From contig CDRNVI010000149.1 in the NCBI GenBank assembly GCA_977017575.1, positions 310,001-374,000 of the forward strand: a stretch of 64,000 nucleotides of DNA. The letters run 5' to 3'. Source of the DNA: Paramoeba atlantica. Lineage: Eukaryota; Discosea. Numbering within the stretch: position 1 is the first letter of the stretch; each line of letters starts with the position of its first letter. Shown here one piece after another: positions 1 through 11,403 of this stretch. The notes under the pieces were generated by a model, which saw only the letters and a program-made list of their open reading frames with translations, had not been told where the DNA came from and did no database searches. The position numbers and the translations under genes were made by a program.

Positions 1-2093
1 TTGTCTGGGATTTCATGGAATCCTCAATCCAATCTTTCAGAAGGTTGATGCTCCACTGAATGCACTTCTTCTTCTCTTCTTTGTCGATGATATATTTGTT
101 TGTGGGAGCCCGGTTGCCATTGCAGAAATCACCACTCAGATCCAGAGTGTCCTCCCAAATGCCAACCTCAAACTTGGCACAGAAAGGGGCAAAATGGTCT
201 GTTTCTCTCCCGAAGCGCCCAGGAGCAATGACCTCAAAAATCTTGGCATTGGGAAGGCGGAAGTAATCACAGTTCTAGGGTCACCCATCGGGCTGAACAC
301 TCAAATTTCCAAGTGGCTTCACACCCTTGCTCAAGAATACCAACAAGCATCACAAGACCACTGTTTAATAATGTTCTCCAACCCCCATGAAAGTCTTGAG
401 CTTTTTGTCAAAACCATCACACCCAAACTAACATACATCTGTTGCACAACACCTCTCTCTTTAACCCCTTTCCAAGACTCCATCAAGCAAACCACTACAA
501 CAAACATCAATTACCTCCTCAACCCCCTCCAAGTCCCCCACCTGCATCCAAACAAAGAACTCCATCTCTCTCGAGTAGAAGCTGCAGGCCTTCCAAAGTC
601 AAAAGGTGGTGGTGGCTTGAGCTACTCTCAGAACACCCACCAAGCAGCCTTCCTTGGCTCCTGGATCTCAGTCTACTGATCCTGCTCTGAGTTCAAACCT
701 GAACTTATCAACCTCTTTGAAGACTTCTGGAAGAGTGACTCACCCCAGCGCCAGGCTCTCCACCAAGCATATATGACCATTTTGAAAGCTTCATCTTGAG
801 CAAGTGGAAACTGCCAAGTGGTACCTCTGTCCATGAGCTCCTAACTCGATTGACAGAGCCACCATCTGACTCAATGGGCACTGGAGAAAACTACAAACCA
901 CAGAAGAAGTTCACCTCCTGTGAACTTCAGGATGTCAAAAAGAAGATCATGGACCCAACACAAGACAAAAACCTCTGCCGTGCAATCTGTGAGAATGAGG
1001 TTGGCCCCACCACCCACTTGTGGATGACAGCCTACCCAGACAAGGACACCTCTGGGCCAAAGCCATATCGAGCCTTAAATGCTGAAGATTTTCGCTCAGC
1101 CTACCGATGTAGGCTTGACATAGTTGACCCACACCTTGGGGCTCTCTGCGAACTTGGGACTGTCAAGTGTGGATTCTGTGAAAAAGAACTCTGTGCTGCA
1201 TCCTCCCTCCACCTCTCAGATTGCACCAGTTGTGGAAGAGGAACCACACAAGAAGACACCATGCTCTCCGTGATGAACTCAAGAACATTGCCAGCTGGGC
1301 GGGAAAAACAACAATCCGAGATGGAGCCTACCGGCCAATCGGGAAGTCACACAAGCAACCTGATCTTACAATCTGCGAGTGGCAAGGTGACCAGGATCTG
1401 TGTATTGATGTCCGAGTTGTGTCAACCCACAAAACCCCCCACTTTCGCTGTGTGATCCAAACACCCACCAAAACCCACTCTGACCCCCCATACTCGACAC
1501 CCTCTCACCTGCTGCACACCATGCCAGGATCATGAAATGCAGAGAATATGTGGACAGATGTCTGACTGAAACAGACTTTAATGCAGGAAGGGGCAGAGAC
1601 ACCCCTGAGGAGAAACAGACCCTTAAACAAATAACTCTTTCCGTTTCTCCAAGGTGAAGTCATCTTCCTTCCAGCATCTTCATCCTCAGGTGGTGGAATA
1701 TCCCCTGACATTAGTGCACTCCTACGGTCCCTCGCCTCAATTGCCCTCCAAAACGACCGGGTCCTGGATGCCAACCCCCTCCCCCTCTTCTTAAGAACAG
1801 CAAAGAAGAAGATTTCAGCTGCACTAATGAAAGCAATGGCAAACCACATGATGAGCATACAGGAAAATCTAAAACCCAGCAACCCCCTTTTGACCCATCA
1901 CTCTCTGTGCTTCTCATCATCTCTCAATCCAAATGACATTTCCATTCCCCCCTCTTCTTTCCACATGTACTACCCCCTTTTTCTGCAGTTCCTCCTCTCA
2001 CTGGGTGAGAACCATTCCCTTCTCTTACGACCATCTATTTCGAATAAAAATCTCTTTCATTGAAGGAAAAAAAAAAAAAAAAAAAAAAAAAAA
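1..2093 (+). mobile_element. Non-LTR retrotransposon (RT + restriction-like endonuclease), 3' part, decayed
   Basis: This is the unit-1 copy of the element described at 40910-45528, entered in mid reverse transcriptase. A FVDD polymerase motif is encoded near 76-93. Frame-broken thumb and linker sequence follows, then a C-terminal part near 1060-1460 with a Cys-rich C-x2-C...H-x3-C segment and a PD...D-x-R-type endonuclease-like stretch (QPDLTI, then CIDVRVVS) read in another frame. Stops near 677 and 797 and a frameshift near 1240 break it. An AATAAA-like signal lies at 2042-2048 and a 27-nt poly(A) at 2067-2093, as expected for a retrotransposed 3' end. The tail abuts the 3' side of the minus-strand 5S gene. 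Confidence 0.8.
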
Positions 2094-2119
2094 GAGAGAA
2101 AAAAAAAAGAAAAGAGAAG

Positions 2120-2237
2120 GTCTTCAGCACTCGGGATTCGAATGTGGTCACCCACCATTCTACTAACCGAGCCCACAGCTGCTTAACTTCCGAGTTCTGA
2201 TGGGATCGGGTGCTTTCAACTGGGTATGACCGAAGAC
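2120..2237 (-). rRNA. 5S ribosomal RNA, unit 1
   Basis: Read on the minus strand this 118-nt segment has the self-complementary 5S ends GTCTTC and GAAGAC. It also carries the universal core GATCCCATCAGAACTC followed by GAAGTTAAGC and GGGTGACC, which form the conserved loops and the internal Pol III control region. A pyrimidine-rich T tract follows its 3' end on the minus strand and can terminate Pol III. It lies about 14 kb upstream of 18S and on the opposite strand. The unit-2 copy at 45555-45672 appears identical. Confidence 0.95.
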
Positions 2238-2280
2238 ACTTTCTCTTCTTTTTTTTCTTCTTTTCATATCAATCCAAATT

Positions 2281-2590
2281 AATAAAAAGAAAAGAGAAAG
2301 AGAAAGAGAAAGATGAGAGAAAAGAAAGAAAAGAGAAAAAAGAAAAGAGAAAAGAGAAAAGAGAAAAAACCTCAATGGAAAGAGAGAAAAAGTGGTGGAA
2401 TTTCAAAAAAAGAAAGAAAAAAACAAAGAAAAAAAACAAAGAAAGAGAAGGAAAAAAAATTAACAACCTACAAAAAGAAAGAGAAGAAAAGAAAAGACAG
2501 AAGAAAAGAGAAAGAGGAAAAAGAAAGACTGAGGAAAACCAAAAAAAAAACCCAAACGAACAAAAAAACACAAAAACAAAAAAAGAAAAA
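2281..2590. repeat. Polypurine (A/G) tract
   Basis: About 300 bp of almost pure AAAG/GAAAGA-type purine sequence on the plus strand lie between the 5S gene and the GGACC hairpins. Open frames here encode only Lys/Arg/Glu-rich strings and are not taken as genes. The same tract is in unit 2. Confidence 0.8.
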
Positions 2591-2591
2591 C

Positions 2592-2638
2592 GGACCTCTA
2601 TTTTGGGTCCGAATATGATGGACCTCTATTTCAGGTCC
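2592..2638. other. Tandem GGACC hairpins
   Basis: Two near-identical 19-nt stem-loops, GGACCTCTATTTTGGGTCC (2592-2610) and GGACCTCTATTTCAGGTCC (2620-2638), stand between the 5S gene and the PB1 gene start. The loop differs while the GGACC/GGTCC stem is kept. Unit 2 carries both, and a single copy lies beside the 5S pseudogene at 29863-29881. The role is unknown; a promoter-proximal site or a relic of an ancestral spacer duplication are both possible. Confidence 0.55.
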
Positions 2639-2891
2639 TATCAGCGCTTTTTTTCTTTTTTTTTTTTTCTGTGTGTGTGTTTTTGGTTGTTCTTTCAGTG
2701 ATTTTTTTTGTTTTTTTTTGTTCAATTTTGATTGGTGTTCCTTCTCGCCACACCCCACCCCCCCCCCCTCTCATTCCCTCATGAACGACAACAAACACAA
2801 TCAACCACACCCTCAGGTTTTGTTTTTAATTCAAAACATTTCTTTTTCTGGATAACTTGAAACAGAAAAACAACAATCAATCAATCAAAAT

Positions 2892-3866
2892 ATGGTGATG
2901 AGAGTTCAGTTGATGTCGATTGTCGAAAGAGAAGAAGAGTGGTGGGAAGTCCAAAACACTGAGAATGGAAGAGTGTGTTCTGTACAAGCTCAAGACTTTC
3001 GAAGTCTCCGAAGGAAGATCCAGGATGTGTACGGAACTTCAACTGCGGTTCGAGTGTTCTATCTTGACGATGAGTGTGATGTCGTCTTTGTGAAACGTGA
3101 CCAAGACTTGGAAGATGCTTTGTTTGTTCTCCCAAAAAAGAACGAGACAGCAAAAGCAGTGGAGAGTCAAGTCGAAGAAGAAACTGAAAAGGAGATCCAA
3201 GAGGTCGAAAATCGAGTGGGTGATGATGAAGAGAAGAAGGTTGAGAAAGTGGGGGATGAAGTTTCTGAGAACCCTCAGAAAAGACTCAAGGAACAACAGA
3301 AGAGAGAGAAGGAGATTGAAATTCTCAGTAAACGCGACAAGAAACTGGCAGATCAGATTGATGTTCTTGAAGAAAAGATTGTGGCTCTCCAACAAAGAAA
3401 GGAACGGTTGACTGAAAACAAAACCCAAGTTCGAGAGAATCTTGTTGATTTGAAAAGTCAAAAGGACATTGTCGGAAACAAACAAAAGGAAGAGGAGATT
3501 GAAGAAATCCAATCCTCTGAGGAAGAAGAGGAAGAAGAGGAAGAAGAGGAAGATTGTGGGAAACCAAGATCATTTGGGCAATCGAGAAAGCTTCAAAACC
3601 AACGACGAAACATCGAAAGAAGACTTTGTAATCTTGAAGCGAAAGAAAAGAAGTCAAAAAAGATGATGGAAACAGAAATTATTCTCAAGAAACGTTTGGA
3701 AGAAATCACAGAGAGGTTGGCGACTGAACCAAAAGAAGAAGAAGAGAAAGACAAAATGTTTAGAAATAAGAGAAAAGGAACTCGACGTTCTTCTTCCCCA
3801 CCACATGGTTCGAAAAAGAAGTTTTTCAATTCTCCTCCTCCTCCAAAGGAGAGAAGACGAAAATAA
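2892..3866 (+). CDS. PB1-domain, coiled-coil, acidic protein (unit 1 copy)
   Basis: An intron-free 324-residue frame. Residues about 4-80 look like a PB1 protein-interaction domain: a basic patch LRRKIQ near 39-44 and an OPCA-like acidic motif YLDDECDVVFVKRDQDLEDA at 57-76. PB1 domains pair head-to-tail through these two faces. Residues about 90-205 are charged heptad-like coiled coil, followed by 11 consecutive Glu, a second helical segment and a basic tail (KRKGTRR..., ending KERRRK) that resembles a nuclear signal. The start lies in AAAATATGG after a CAAT-repeat leader. It converges on the polyubiquitin gene. Conservation of the frame in unit 2, where the indels checked in the Glu tract and tail are multiples of three, argues that it is a real gene. 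The function is unknown. Confidence 0.8.
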   Translation: MVMRVQLMSIVEREEEWWEVQNTENGRVCSVQAQDFRSLRRKIQDVYGTSTAVRVFYLDDECDVVFVKRDQDLEDALFVLPKKNETAKAVESQVEEETEKEIQEVENRVGDDEEKKVEKVGDEVSENPQKRLKEQQKREKEIEILSKRDKKLADQIDVLEEKIVALQQRKERLTENKTQVRENLVDLKSQKDIVGNKQKEEEIEEIQSSEEEEEEEEEEEDCGKPRSFGQSRKLQNQRRNIERRLCNLEAKEKKSKKMMETEIILKKRLEEITERLATEPKEEEEKDKMFRNKRKGTRRSSSPPHGSKKKFFNSPPPPKERRRK

Positions 3867-4090
3867 ATAACAAAATCTCTTCAATTGAACCAAACTTCTT
3901 TTTTTTGTGCTCTATTTTTATCAAGAAAAACGTTTATTTCTTTTCTTTTTTCTTTTTTCTTTTTTCTTCTTTCTTTTTTTTCTTTATTCACTCCTCTTCT
4001 TTTCTTTGTTGGTTATCTCATTGTAATTTTTCTCCTTTCTTTTTTCGTCAAAAAGAATGTGTCAGATAGATGGTTGGGATAGAGATCTTG
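3867..4090 (+). other. 3' flank of PB1 gene, pyrimidine-rich
   Basis: No gene is seen. The segment is T/C-rich and ends 225 bp after the stop codon at the hairpin at 4091. It probably holds the 3' untranslated region. Unit 2 has the same arrangement. Confidence 0.5.
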
Positions 4091-4135
4091 ATACTCTCTG
4101 GGTGCTAATTTGTGAAAATCCGGACCCAGAGAATA
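4091..4135 (+). terminator. Gene-3' hairpin, sense to PB1 gene (element A)
   Basis: The arms TACTCTCTGGGT and ACCCAGAGAATA pair at 11 of 12 positions around a loop of about 20 nt containing CTAATTT...GAAAATC. The same sequence in reverse orientation lies downstream of the polyubiquitin gene (7295-7345), so each gene is followed by the element in its own sense. A third copy is at 29212-29261 and unit 2 repeats A and the reversed copy. A 3'-end processing or termination role is inferred from position only; a tiny mobile element is the alternative. Confidence 0.45.
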
Positions 4136-4229
4136 CATCATCTTTCCCAAATAAAAAAACATCTCTTTTGTCTCTTCTTTTTTTTTTGAAGATTCACTTA
4201 TCTGTAAGACTGTCTTATTTTTTCAAAAA

Positions 4230-5520
4230 AGAAAAAGGAAAAGAAAGGGAAGGGGGGGAAAGAGAGAGAAGAGAGAAGAGAGAGAAGAGAGAAGAGAGAG
4301 AAGAGAAGAGAGAAGAGAAAGAGAAAGAGAAAATAGAAAAAAAAAAAAAAGAAAAAAATGAGAAACCGAAGAAGAAATCGAAAACAAAAGGAAAGAAATC
4401 AACAAAAAGAAAAGAAAAGAAGAGAAAAAGAAAAAAGGGGGGAAAGGGAAAAAAGAAAAGAGAGAACCCATCAAAAAAGGGAAGAAAGGGGAACGAGAAA
4501 AAGGGGAACAAGAAAAAGAGGAACAAAAAAAAGAGAAAAAGTGAGAAAGTGAAAAAGTGAAAAAAAAAAAAAGAAAAGAAATAAAAGTAAAAAAGAGAAG
4601 AAAAAAACAGAAATAAAAAGAAATAAAAAGAAATAAAGAGAGAACCCCATCCAGTCCCATTCACAAAGGGCAAAAAAGTTCGAGAAAGAGAAAGAAAAAA
4701 AGAAGGAAAAGAAAAAAAGAGAGAGAAAAGAAAAAGAGAGAGAAAAGAGAAGAGAGAGAAAAGAGAAGAGAGAAAAAGAGAAGAGATAAAAAGAAAGAGA
4801 GAAAAAGAGGAGAGAAAGAGAAAAGGCAAAACAAAACCAACGAGGCCAGAAAAATTATGAGCCCTAAAATCTTTTTTTGTGTGCTAAAATAAACCAGCAC
4901 AATTCAATTGTTTTTCTGAGTGTCGAAAAAATATTTTACAAGGAAATTTTGATGAGAATTTTTTTTTCAATGCCCTGAAAAACCTTTGCAATTGTGTTTT
5001 TTTCCCTTGGCAACCCCGGTGAGAGAGAGGAAAGAGCGAAAGGAGAGAGAAGAAAAGAGGAAAGAGAAAAAGAAAAGAAAAAAGAAAGAGAAAAAGAACG
5101 AAAAAAAGGGAAAGAGGAAGAAGGAGAGAAGGAGGGAAGAAGGAGGGAAGGGAGGAGGGAAGGGAGGAGGGAAGAAGGAGGGAAGAAGAAAGAAGGGGGA
5201 AGAGGGAAGAGGGAAGGTAGGGAAGGAGGGAAGGTAGGGAAGGAGGGAAGGTAGGAAAGGTTGGGGAAGGTAGGGGGAGGTTGGGAAGGAGGGCTGGGGA
5301 GGTTGGGAAGAGGGAAGGAGGGAAGAGGGAAGGAGGAGGGAAGAAGGTAGGGGGAGGTTGGGAAGGAGGGCCAGGGAGGTTGGGAAGGAGGGAAGAGGGA
5401 AGGAGGAGGGAAGAAGGAGGGGGAGGTTGGGAAGAAAGAAGGTAGGGAAGAGGGAAGGAGGGAAGGTAGGGAAGGTCGGGGAAGGTAGGAGGAGGTTGGG
5501 AAGGTTGGGAAGAGGTGGGT
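4230..5520. repeat. Polypurine region ending in GGGAAGG minisatellite
   Basis: The plus strand is almost entirely A/G. AAAG/GAGA-type sequence runs to about 4830, then an ordinary 150-bp patch (about 4835-4990), then G-rich GGGAAGG/GGGAGG repeats at about 5110-5515. The G-rich part can in principle form G-quadruplex or triplex structures. No credible coding sequence is present. The unit-2 equivalent (about 47730-48890) has a different repeat count and register. Confidence 0.8.
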
Positions 5521-5539
5521 GAAGTTAAATCATGTTCTT

Positions 5540-6407
5540 GAGGTTTATTCTTTTTTCTTTCTCTTTTTTTTCTTCTTTTCTTTTCTTTTCTTTTTTTCTC
5601 TTTTTCTTTTTCTTTTCTTTTCTTTTTTTTTCTTTTTTTTTTCTTTTTGTTTTTGTTTTTTTTTGTTTTTTTTTTGTTTTTTTTCCGATTTTTCTTTTGT
5701 TTTTTCTTCTTTATCTTTTCCTCTTTTTAATCTTTCCCCTCTCTTCTCTTTTTCTCCCTTTTTCGTTTTCTCTTTCTTTTCTCTTTCTTTTCTCTTTCTT
5801 TTTTTCCTTAACATAGGAAAGTTGTTTAATTGAAGAGAGTGTAATTCACGTATCAAAAAAATGGTCCTTTTTTCTTCATTGGTTTTTTTTTCTTTTTTTC
5901 TTTTGTTTTTTTTCTTTTTTTTCTTTTTTTTCTTTGTTTTTTTTTCTTTTGTTTTTTCTTTTTTTCTTTTTTTCTTTTATCTTTTGTTTTTCGTCTTCTT
6001 TATCTTTTATCTTTCCTCTTTTTAATCTTCTCCCCCCCTCTTCTCTTTTCTCCTCTTTCCCCTCTTTCTCCTTCTCTTTTCTTTTCTTTCCTTCTCTTTC
6101 TTTCCTTTTAAAACAGCAAAGTCGTTGAATTAGAAAAGAGTGAAATCACGTATCAAAAAAGATCCTTTTTCTTCACAGTTTTTTTCTTTTCTTTTTTTTC
6201 TTTTTTTTTTCTTTTTTCTTTTTTCTTTTTTTTCTTTTTTTTCTTTTTTTTCTTTTTTTTTTCTTTTTTCTCTTTTCTTTTTTTTCTTTTTTTTCTTTTT
6301 TTTCTTTTTTTTCTTTTTTTTCTTTTTTTTTCTGTCTTTGTTTTTCTTTTTTTCTTTTCTTTCTTTTTTTTCTTTTTTCCTTTTCCTTTTTTTTCTTTTT
6401 TTTTCTT

Positions 6408-6438
<31 letters not shown>

Positions 6439-7170
6439 TCTTTTTTTTCTCTTTTTTCTTTCTTTTCTTCTTTATTTTTCTTTTTTTTCTTTTCTTTCTT
6501 TTTTTTCTTTTTTCCTTTTCCTTTTTTTTCTTTTTTTTTTCCTTTTTTTCTTTTTTTTTCCTTTTTTTTCCTTTTTTTTCCTTTTTTTTCCTTTTTTTTC
6601 CTTTTTTTTTCCTTTTTTTGTTTTTGTTTATTGTTCTTTTCTTTTCTTTTCTTTTCTTTTTTTTGTTTTTTTGTTTTTTTGTTTTTTTATTTTGTTTTCT
6701 TTTCTTTTTTGTTTTTTTGTTTTTTTTTTGTTTTTTTTCCTTTTCCTCCTCTTTCTCCTTTCTTTTCTTGATCAAAGCGAAAAGAAAAAGAAAATTGTTG
6801 GTTCTCTTTTTTCTCTTTCTCTTTTCCCTCTTCCTTTCCTTTTTTTTCCTTTTCCTTTTTTCTTTTTCTTTTTTCTTTCTTTTTTTCTTTTTTTCTTCTC
6901 TTTGTTTCTTTTATCTTTTCTTTTTTTTTCTTTTTTTTTTCTTTTTTCTTTCTTTTTTCTTTTTTTGTTTTCCTTTTCTTTTTTTCTTTTCTTTTTTTTT
7001 TCTTTTCTTTTTCTTTTTTTTCTTTTTTTTTTCTTTTTTTTCTTTTGTTTTTATTTATTTTTTTGTTTATTTTTCTCTTTTTTTTTTCTTTTCCCTTTCC
7101 TTTCCCTTTTCTTTTTTTTTTCTTTCTTTTTTTTTTCCTTTCTGTTTTCTTTCTTTTTTTCATTTTTTTT
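5540..7170. repeat. 1.6-kb polypyrimidine tract
   Basis: The plus strand is nearly pure T/C in TTTTTTTC-type units, broken by short mixed patches near 5815-5870, 6110-6180 and 6766-6815. The two patches at about 5815 and 6110 share the motif GTTGTTTAATTGAAGAGAGTG-like sequence, so the tract grew by segmental duplication. Long open frames here encode only Phe/Leu/Ser (plus) or Lys/Glu/Arg (minus) and are rejected as genes. Confidence 0.85.
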
Positions 7171-7294
7171 TGTTCAAAAGATTCGAAAAATCGCAAATGA
7201 AAAAGAGAGAAGTTGCCACACAATCAAAGTTGGATAAGGAGGGCAAAGAGAAGAGAGACCAAACAACACAAAAGAGGATTATTTCGTGATAATT

Positions 7295-7345
7295 TTCATA
7301 CTCTCTGGGTCTGATTTTTCGAATTAGTACCCCAGAGAGAATGAA
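7295..7345 (-). terminator. Gene-3' hairpin, sense to polyubiquitin gene (element B)
   Basis: A 51-nt near-palindrome runs from TTCATACTCTCTGGG to CCCAGAGAGAATGAA. Read on the minus strand it aligns with element A, including the inner CTAATT...GAAAAATC...GACCCAGAGAG order. It therefore sits about 575 bp past the polyubiquitin stop codon in the same sense. The function is inferred from position. Confidence 0.45.
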
Positions 7346-7919
7346 GAATCCACAAAAAAAAAGAAAAGAAGATCCCATCAGTCAGTCAGGGGGATTGGGG
7401 GTGTTGTGTCTGTGTTGTTTTGGTGTAAAGAAATATCCACGTTTTTTTTTTTGAAACAAAATATCTTTGGTGCTCTTGGATTCTAAAAAAATTGTTCATC
7501 ATTGGTTTTTTTTTCTTTTTTTTCTTTCTTTTTTTCTTTCTTGTTGTTCTTCTTTTTCTGGCACTGTTTTTCAGGGTTTTTTGGGCCCAACATATTGGTC
7601 TGTGGTTTTTATATTAATATTGTCGTCTCAATAAAACACCACCTCCCTCCCAATATCTTTTTCTTAATTATGTGTGTGGGTCCTTCTTAAAATCCCAATG
7701 TCCACAGATAACTGATTGTGTTGGGAAGAAGGAAAAAAAAGTATCTTTCCACACACACTGAATAAAGAAAAGGAGTGTGTTGTGTGAGTGTCATTCTTCC
7801 GCTGCCATTCCAGAAAAAGAAAAAAAAATTTGAAAAGAAAAATTGGTGAGTGAATGTCTCAAAAAGAAAGAAGATTTTTGTTAAAGTTTCAATTTATATT
7901 TTTTTATACAAGCTTTTTT
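7346..7919 (-). other. 3' flank of polyubiquitin gene
   Basis: No gene is seen. The block is conserved in unit 2 (51071-51665), including a 60-bp stretch near 7600-7680 with AATAAAACACC and a GTGTGTGGGTCC motif. It is probably the 3' untranslated region and downstream spacer of the minus-strand gene. Confidence 0.4.
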
Positions 7920-9200
<1,281 letters not shown>

Positions 9201-9312
9201 CTAATTTTAAGCCCTTGACTAAAAATAGCGCGTTATTTTTTAGCGCTCTACTTTTTTTTCGTTTGTTTTCTGTTTTTTTGCGTTTTGTTGTTTTTTTGTG
9301 GTGAGCGAGAGG

Positions 9313-9332
9313 AGAAGAGAGCGCTCTCTTCT
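9313..9332. promoter_or_regulatory. 20-bp perfect palindrome upstream of polyubiquitin
   Basis: The palindrome is centred on GAAGAGAGCGCTCTCTTC and lies about 242 bp before the start codon. It is retained at 52617-52636 in unit 2 although the sequence between it and the gene has changed. It is a candidate site for a dimeric regulator, by inference. Confidence 0.4.
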
Positions 9333-10383
9333 TTCTGTTTGTTTTTGTTTGTTTTTGTTTTTGTTTGTTTTTGTTTTTGTTTGTTTTTGTTTTGTTTTGT
9401 GTGTTATTTCTTTTGTTTGTTTTGCCAATCTCACCAACCACCATCGCGCAGTTTTGTGGTGGTGTGTGTTTTGTGTTTTTTTGTGTTGTGTGAGGGTTTG
9501 TTCTTCTCCTCACACCCCCTCCGCCCCCTTCTCTCTCTCTCTCTCACCTCATCTTTTAACACACAGAGGAGAGAGGAGAAGAGAAAAAGAACCTCTCTCT
9601 CTCTTTGATGAAGGGAGATGAAAAGCAAAGAATGCGAAAAGAGGTGGTTTGTGTACTCTCTTCCTCTCCTTTTTTTTTTTTCTCAAACACACTTCTCTTC
9701 TCTCACACTCCTGACCATTTTTTCCCCCTTTCTCTCTCTCTTTCTTTCCCCTCTTTCTTTTCTCTCTTCCCTTTCCTTCACACAGTTTTCAAAGGAACAA
9801 AACATAAAAGTGGGGGGGAAAGGGTGGTGTTTTGTTTCACCCACATAAAAGAGCAAATATTCGGGAACACAACAATCGAAAGTAGAGGGGCAGTGGGTGA
9901 AAAGGGGGAGAGAAGATCACCAGAGAGACACCCAATAGAGAGAGTGATGTTTGTGGTGGATGATCTCTTTTCTTCTCTTTTTAGCCCTCTTGAGACGATG
10001 AGGAGGAGAGGCCTTTCTTCGAGCGTGTTTTGGTGATGATGGTGTAATGTTTGGTGTATACTTCTCTTTTGAAAATGTTGGTTATTCACGAAGAACTTTA
10101 CCACTGATTATATGTTTCTGCTCTCTCTCTCTCTCCTTTCCCAAAAAATCCATGTTTGGTGTTGTTGGTGTGTGATTAGACCCTCTCTCCTCCCTTCTCT
10201 CTCTCCCCACTCTCACTGCTGCGCCCTATTCCTCTGTTTCTTATCATTTTTTTGAGGAGTAAAAGCTCTTTCTTCTTAGCTTTCTTCTTTTGGAGGGTTC
10301 CTTGACCTTCTTTGTCTCTTGAAATATTTGTTTCTTGGATTGGTGACAGTGATATTGGATCGGATCTCTCTCCTCTTCTTTAA
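9333..10383. other. Spacer, no gene recognised
   Basis: The segment has T/G-rich and CT-rich low-complexity parts (9333-9790) and then more ordinary sequence to 10380 that is well conserved in unit 2. No tRNA, convincing snoRNA or credible reading frame was found. Several short Phe/Ser/Leu-rich frames are compositional. Confidence 0.4.
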
Positions 10384-10462
10384 GTGGTATGTCCTATCAT
10401 AATGAAATCAAATGTCTTCTTTCTCGAAAAAAATGTGACTTTCTCGACAAAAGGTATACCAC
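10384..10462. other. Conserved island with inverted repeat
   Basis: The arms GTGGTAT (10384-10390) and ATACCAC (10456-10462) enclose about 65 bp that is unchanged in unit 2 (53696-53774), although nearby spacer has drifted. It may be a small structured RNA or a control site; nothing identifies which. Confidence 0.3.
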
Positions 10463-11212
10463 GTATCGGACCCTGTATGTATTGCTATACTACACACACA
10501 ACACACAAGAAGATTTTTTGCAACACACTGAGAAGGTTACTTTTTTGCATGGATTATTTTTTCTGTCTGTGTTTGGTGTGTTTTGTTGTTTACTTTTTTT
10601 GTATTTGTATCTTTGTGTTTTAAAAATGGGGGGTGTGTGTGTGTTAATGTTGTTTTTGTGTTTTTGTTTTGTTTTGTTTTTTGAGAAGAGGAAGGGAAGG
10701 AAGGAAGGAAGGGTGGTGTGTGAAAAATTTATTAATTTGTACAAAAAACAGTTTGTTGTCTCTCAAAGCCAAATTCTCAAATTGAAAAAAAGACATGAAT
10801 CCCCAGATTCCACTCCAAAAGTTCATCAAGAAGAAAACAGACAAAAAGAATGAAAAGAATTTAGATCACCAAGATTGGTGTATTAATTGAAAGAAGTGTC
10901 CCGTCCATTTTGAGGGGAATACGAAATCGTTGTAAATGATTGATGTCCATTTTAAAAGAAGGTTTTGTGTTCTTGTTAATTTGTTCTTGTTGAACTTGTT
11001 TTTTTATTATTTGTTTTATTTTTTGCTTTTGGTATTTTTGGTATTTGTTTTTGTTCTTTTCTTTTTTGTGGTGATTGGTTTGGTTTGGTTTGGTTGGTTT
11101 GTCTGTTATCATTGGAAGAGTGTTTTTGTTTTTGTATTAGTTATTAGTATTTAATTAATTAAAATTCTCTGATACTAAAATCTGATTCTTCCTCCTCCCC
11201 CTTCTCTTAACT
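10463..11212. other. Spacer, no gene recognised
   Basis: T/G-rich spacer with TTTTGTTTTG-type runs, conserved in order in unit 2. Nothing codes convincingly on either strand. Confidence 0.35.
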
Positions 11213-11320
11213 AGTGCGAGGACATCTTTTTTGTTTCCTTTGTTACAAAGACCTCCTTCCAATTATAACCCTTTTTGAAAATATGAGTGGCACAGGTTTC
11301 CCTTTATTTTGTGTTTTGTT
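11213..11320 (+). repeat. GGACATC spacer repeat, copy a
   Basis: About 110 bp starting GAGGACATCTTTTTTG and ending with GGTTTCCC plus TTTATTTTGTG. It is a diverged direct repeat of 11943-12077: both share GGACATCTTT, a CTTTGTTA core, a CCTCC-type block, a GTGCCAC/GTGGCAC motif and the end. Both copies recur in unit 2 (about 54511-54620 and 55172-55305). Confidence 0.5.
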
Positions 11321-11403
11321 GTTTCAGTGTTTTGTGTTTGGTTTGTTAGTTATTTTGATTGTGTGGATTTGTTTATCTTTTTTAGTATGATGTGATTATT
11401 CTG

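Noticed and set aside
4057..4829. Lys/Glu/Arg-rich and Phe/Ser/Leu-rich frames in the purine region
   Set aside because: Compositional frames from an A/G tract; not conserved in length between units.
6140..7237. Long open frame (365 codons) of Phe/Leu/Ser, and the Lys/Glu/Arg frames on the other strand
   Set aside because: A tract of only T and C on one strand cannot make stop codons in most frames, so openness is expected. No motif or conserved length is seen in unit 2.
10033..10107. Possible box C/D snoRNA (GTGATGA ... CTGA)
   Set aside because: In unit 2 the C-box-like sequence is GCGATGA, which breaks the consensus, and no terminal stem was found.
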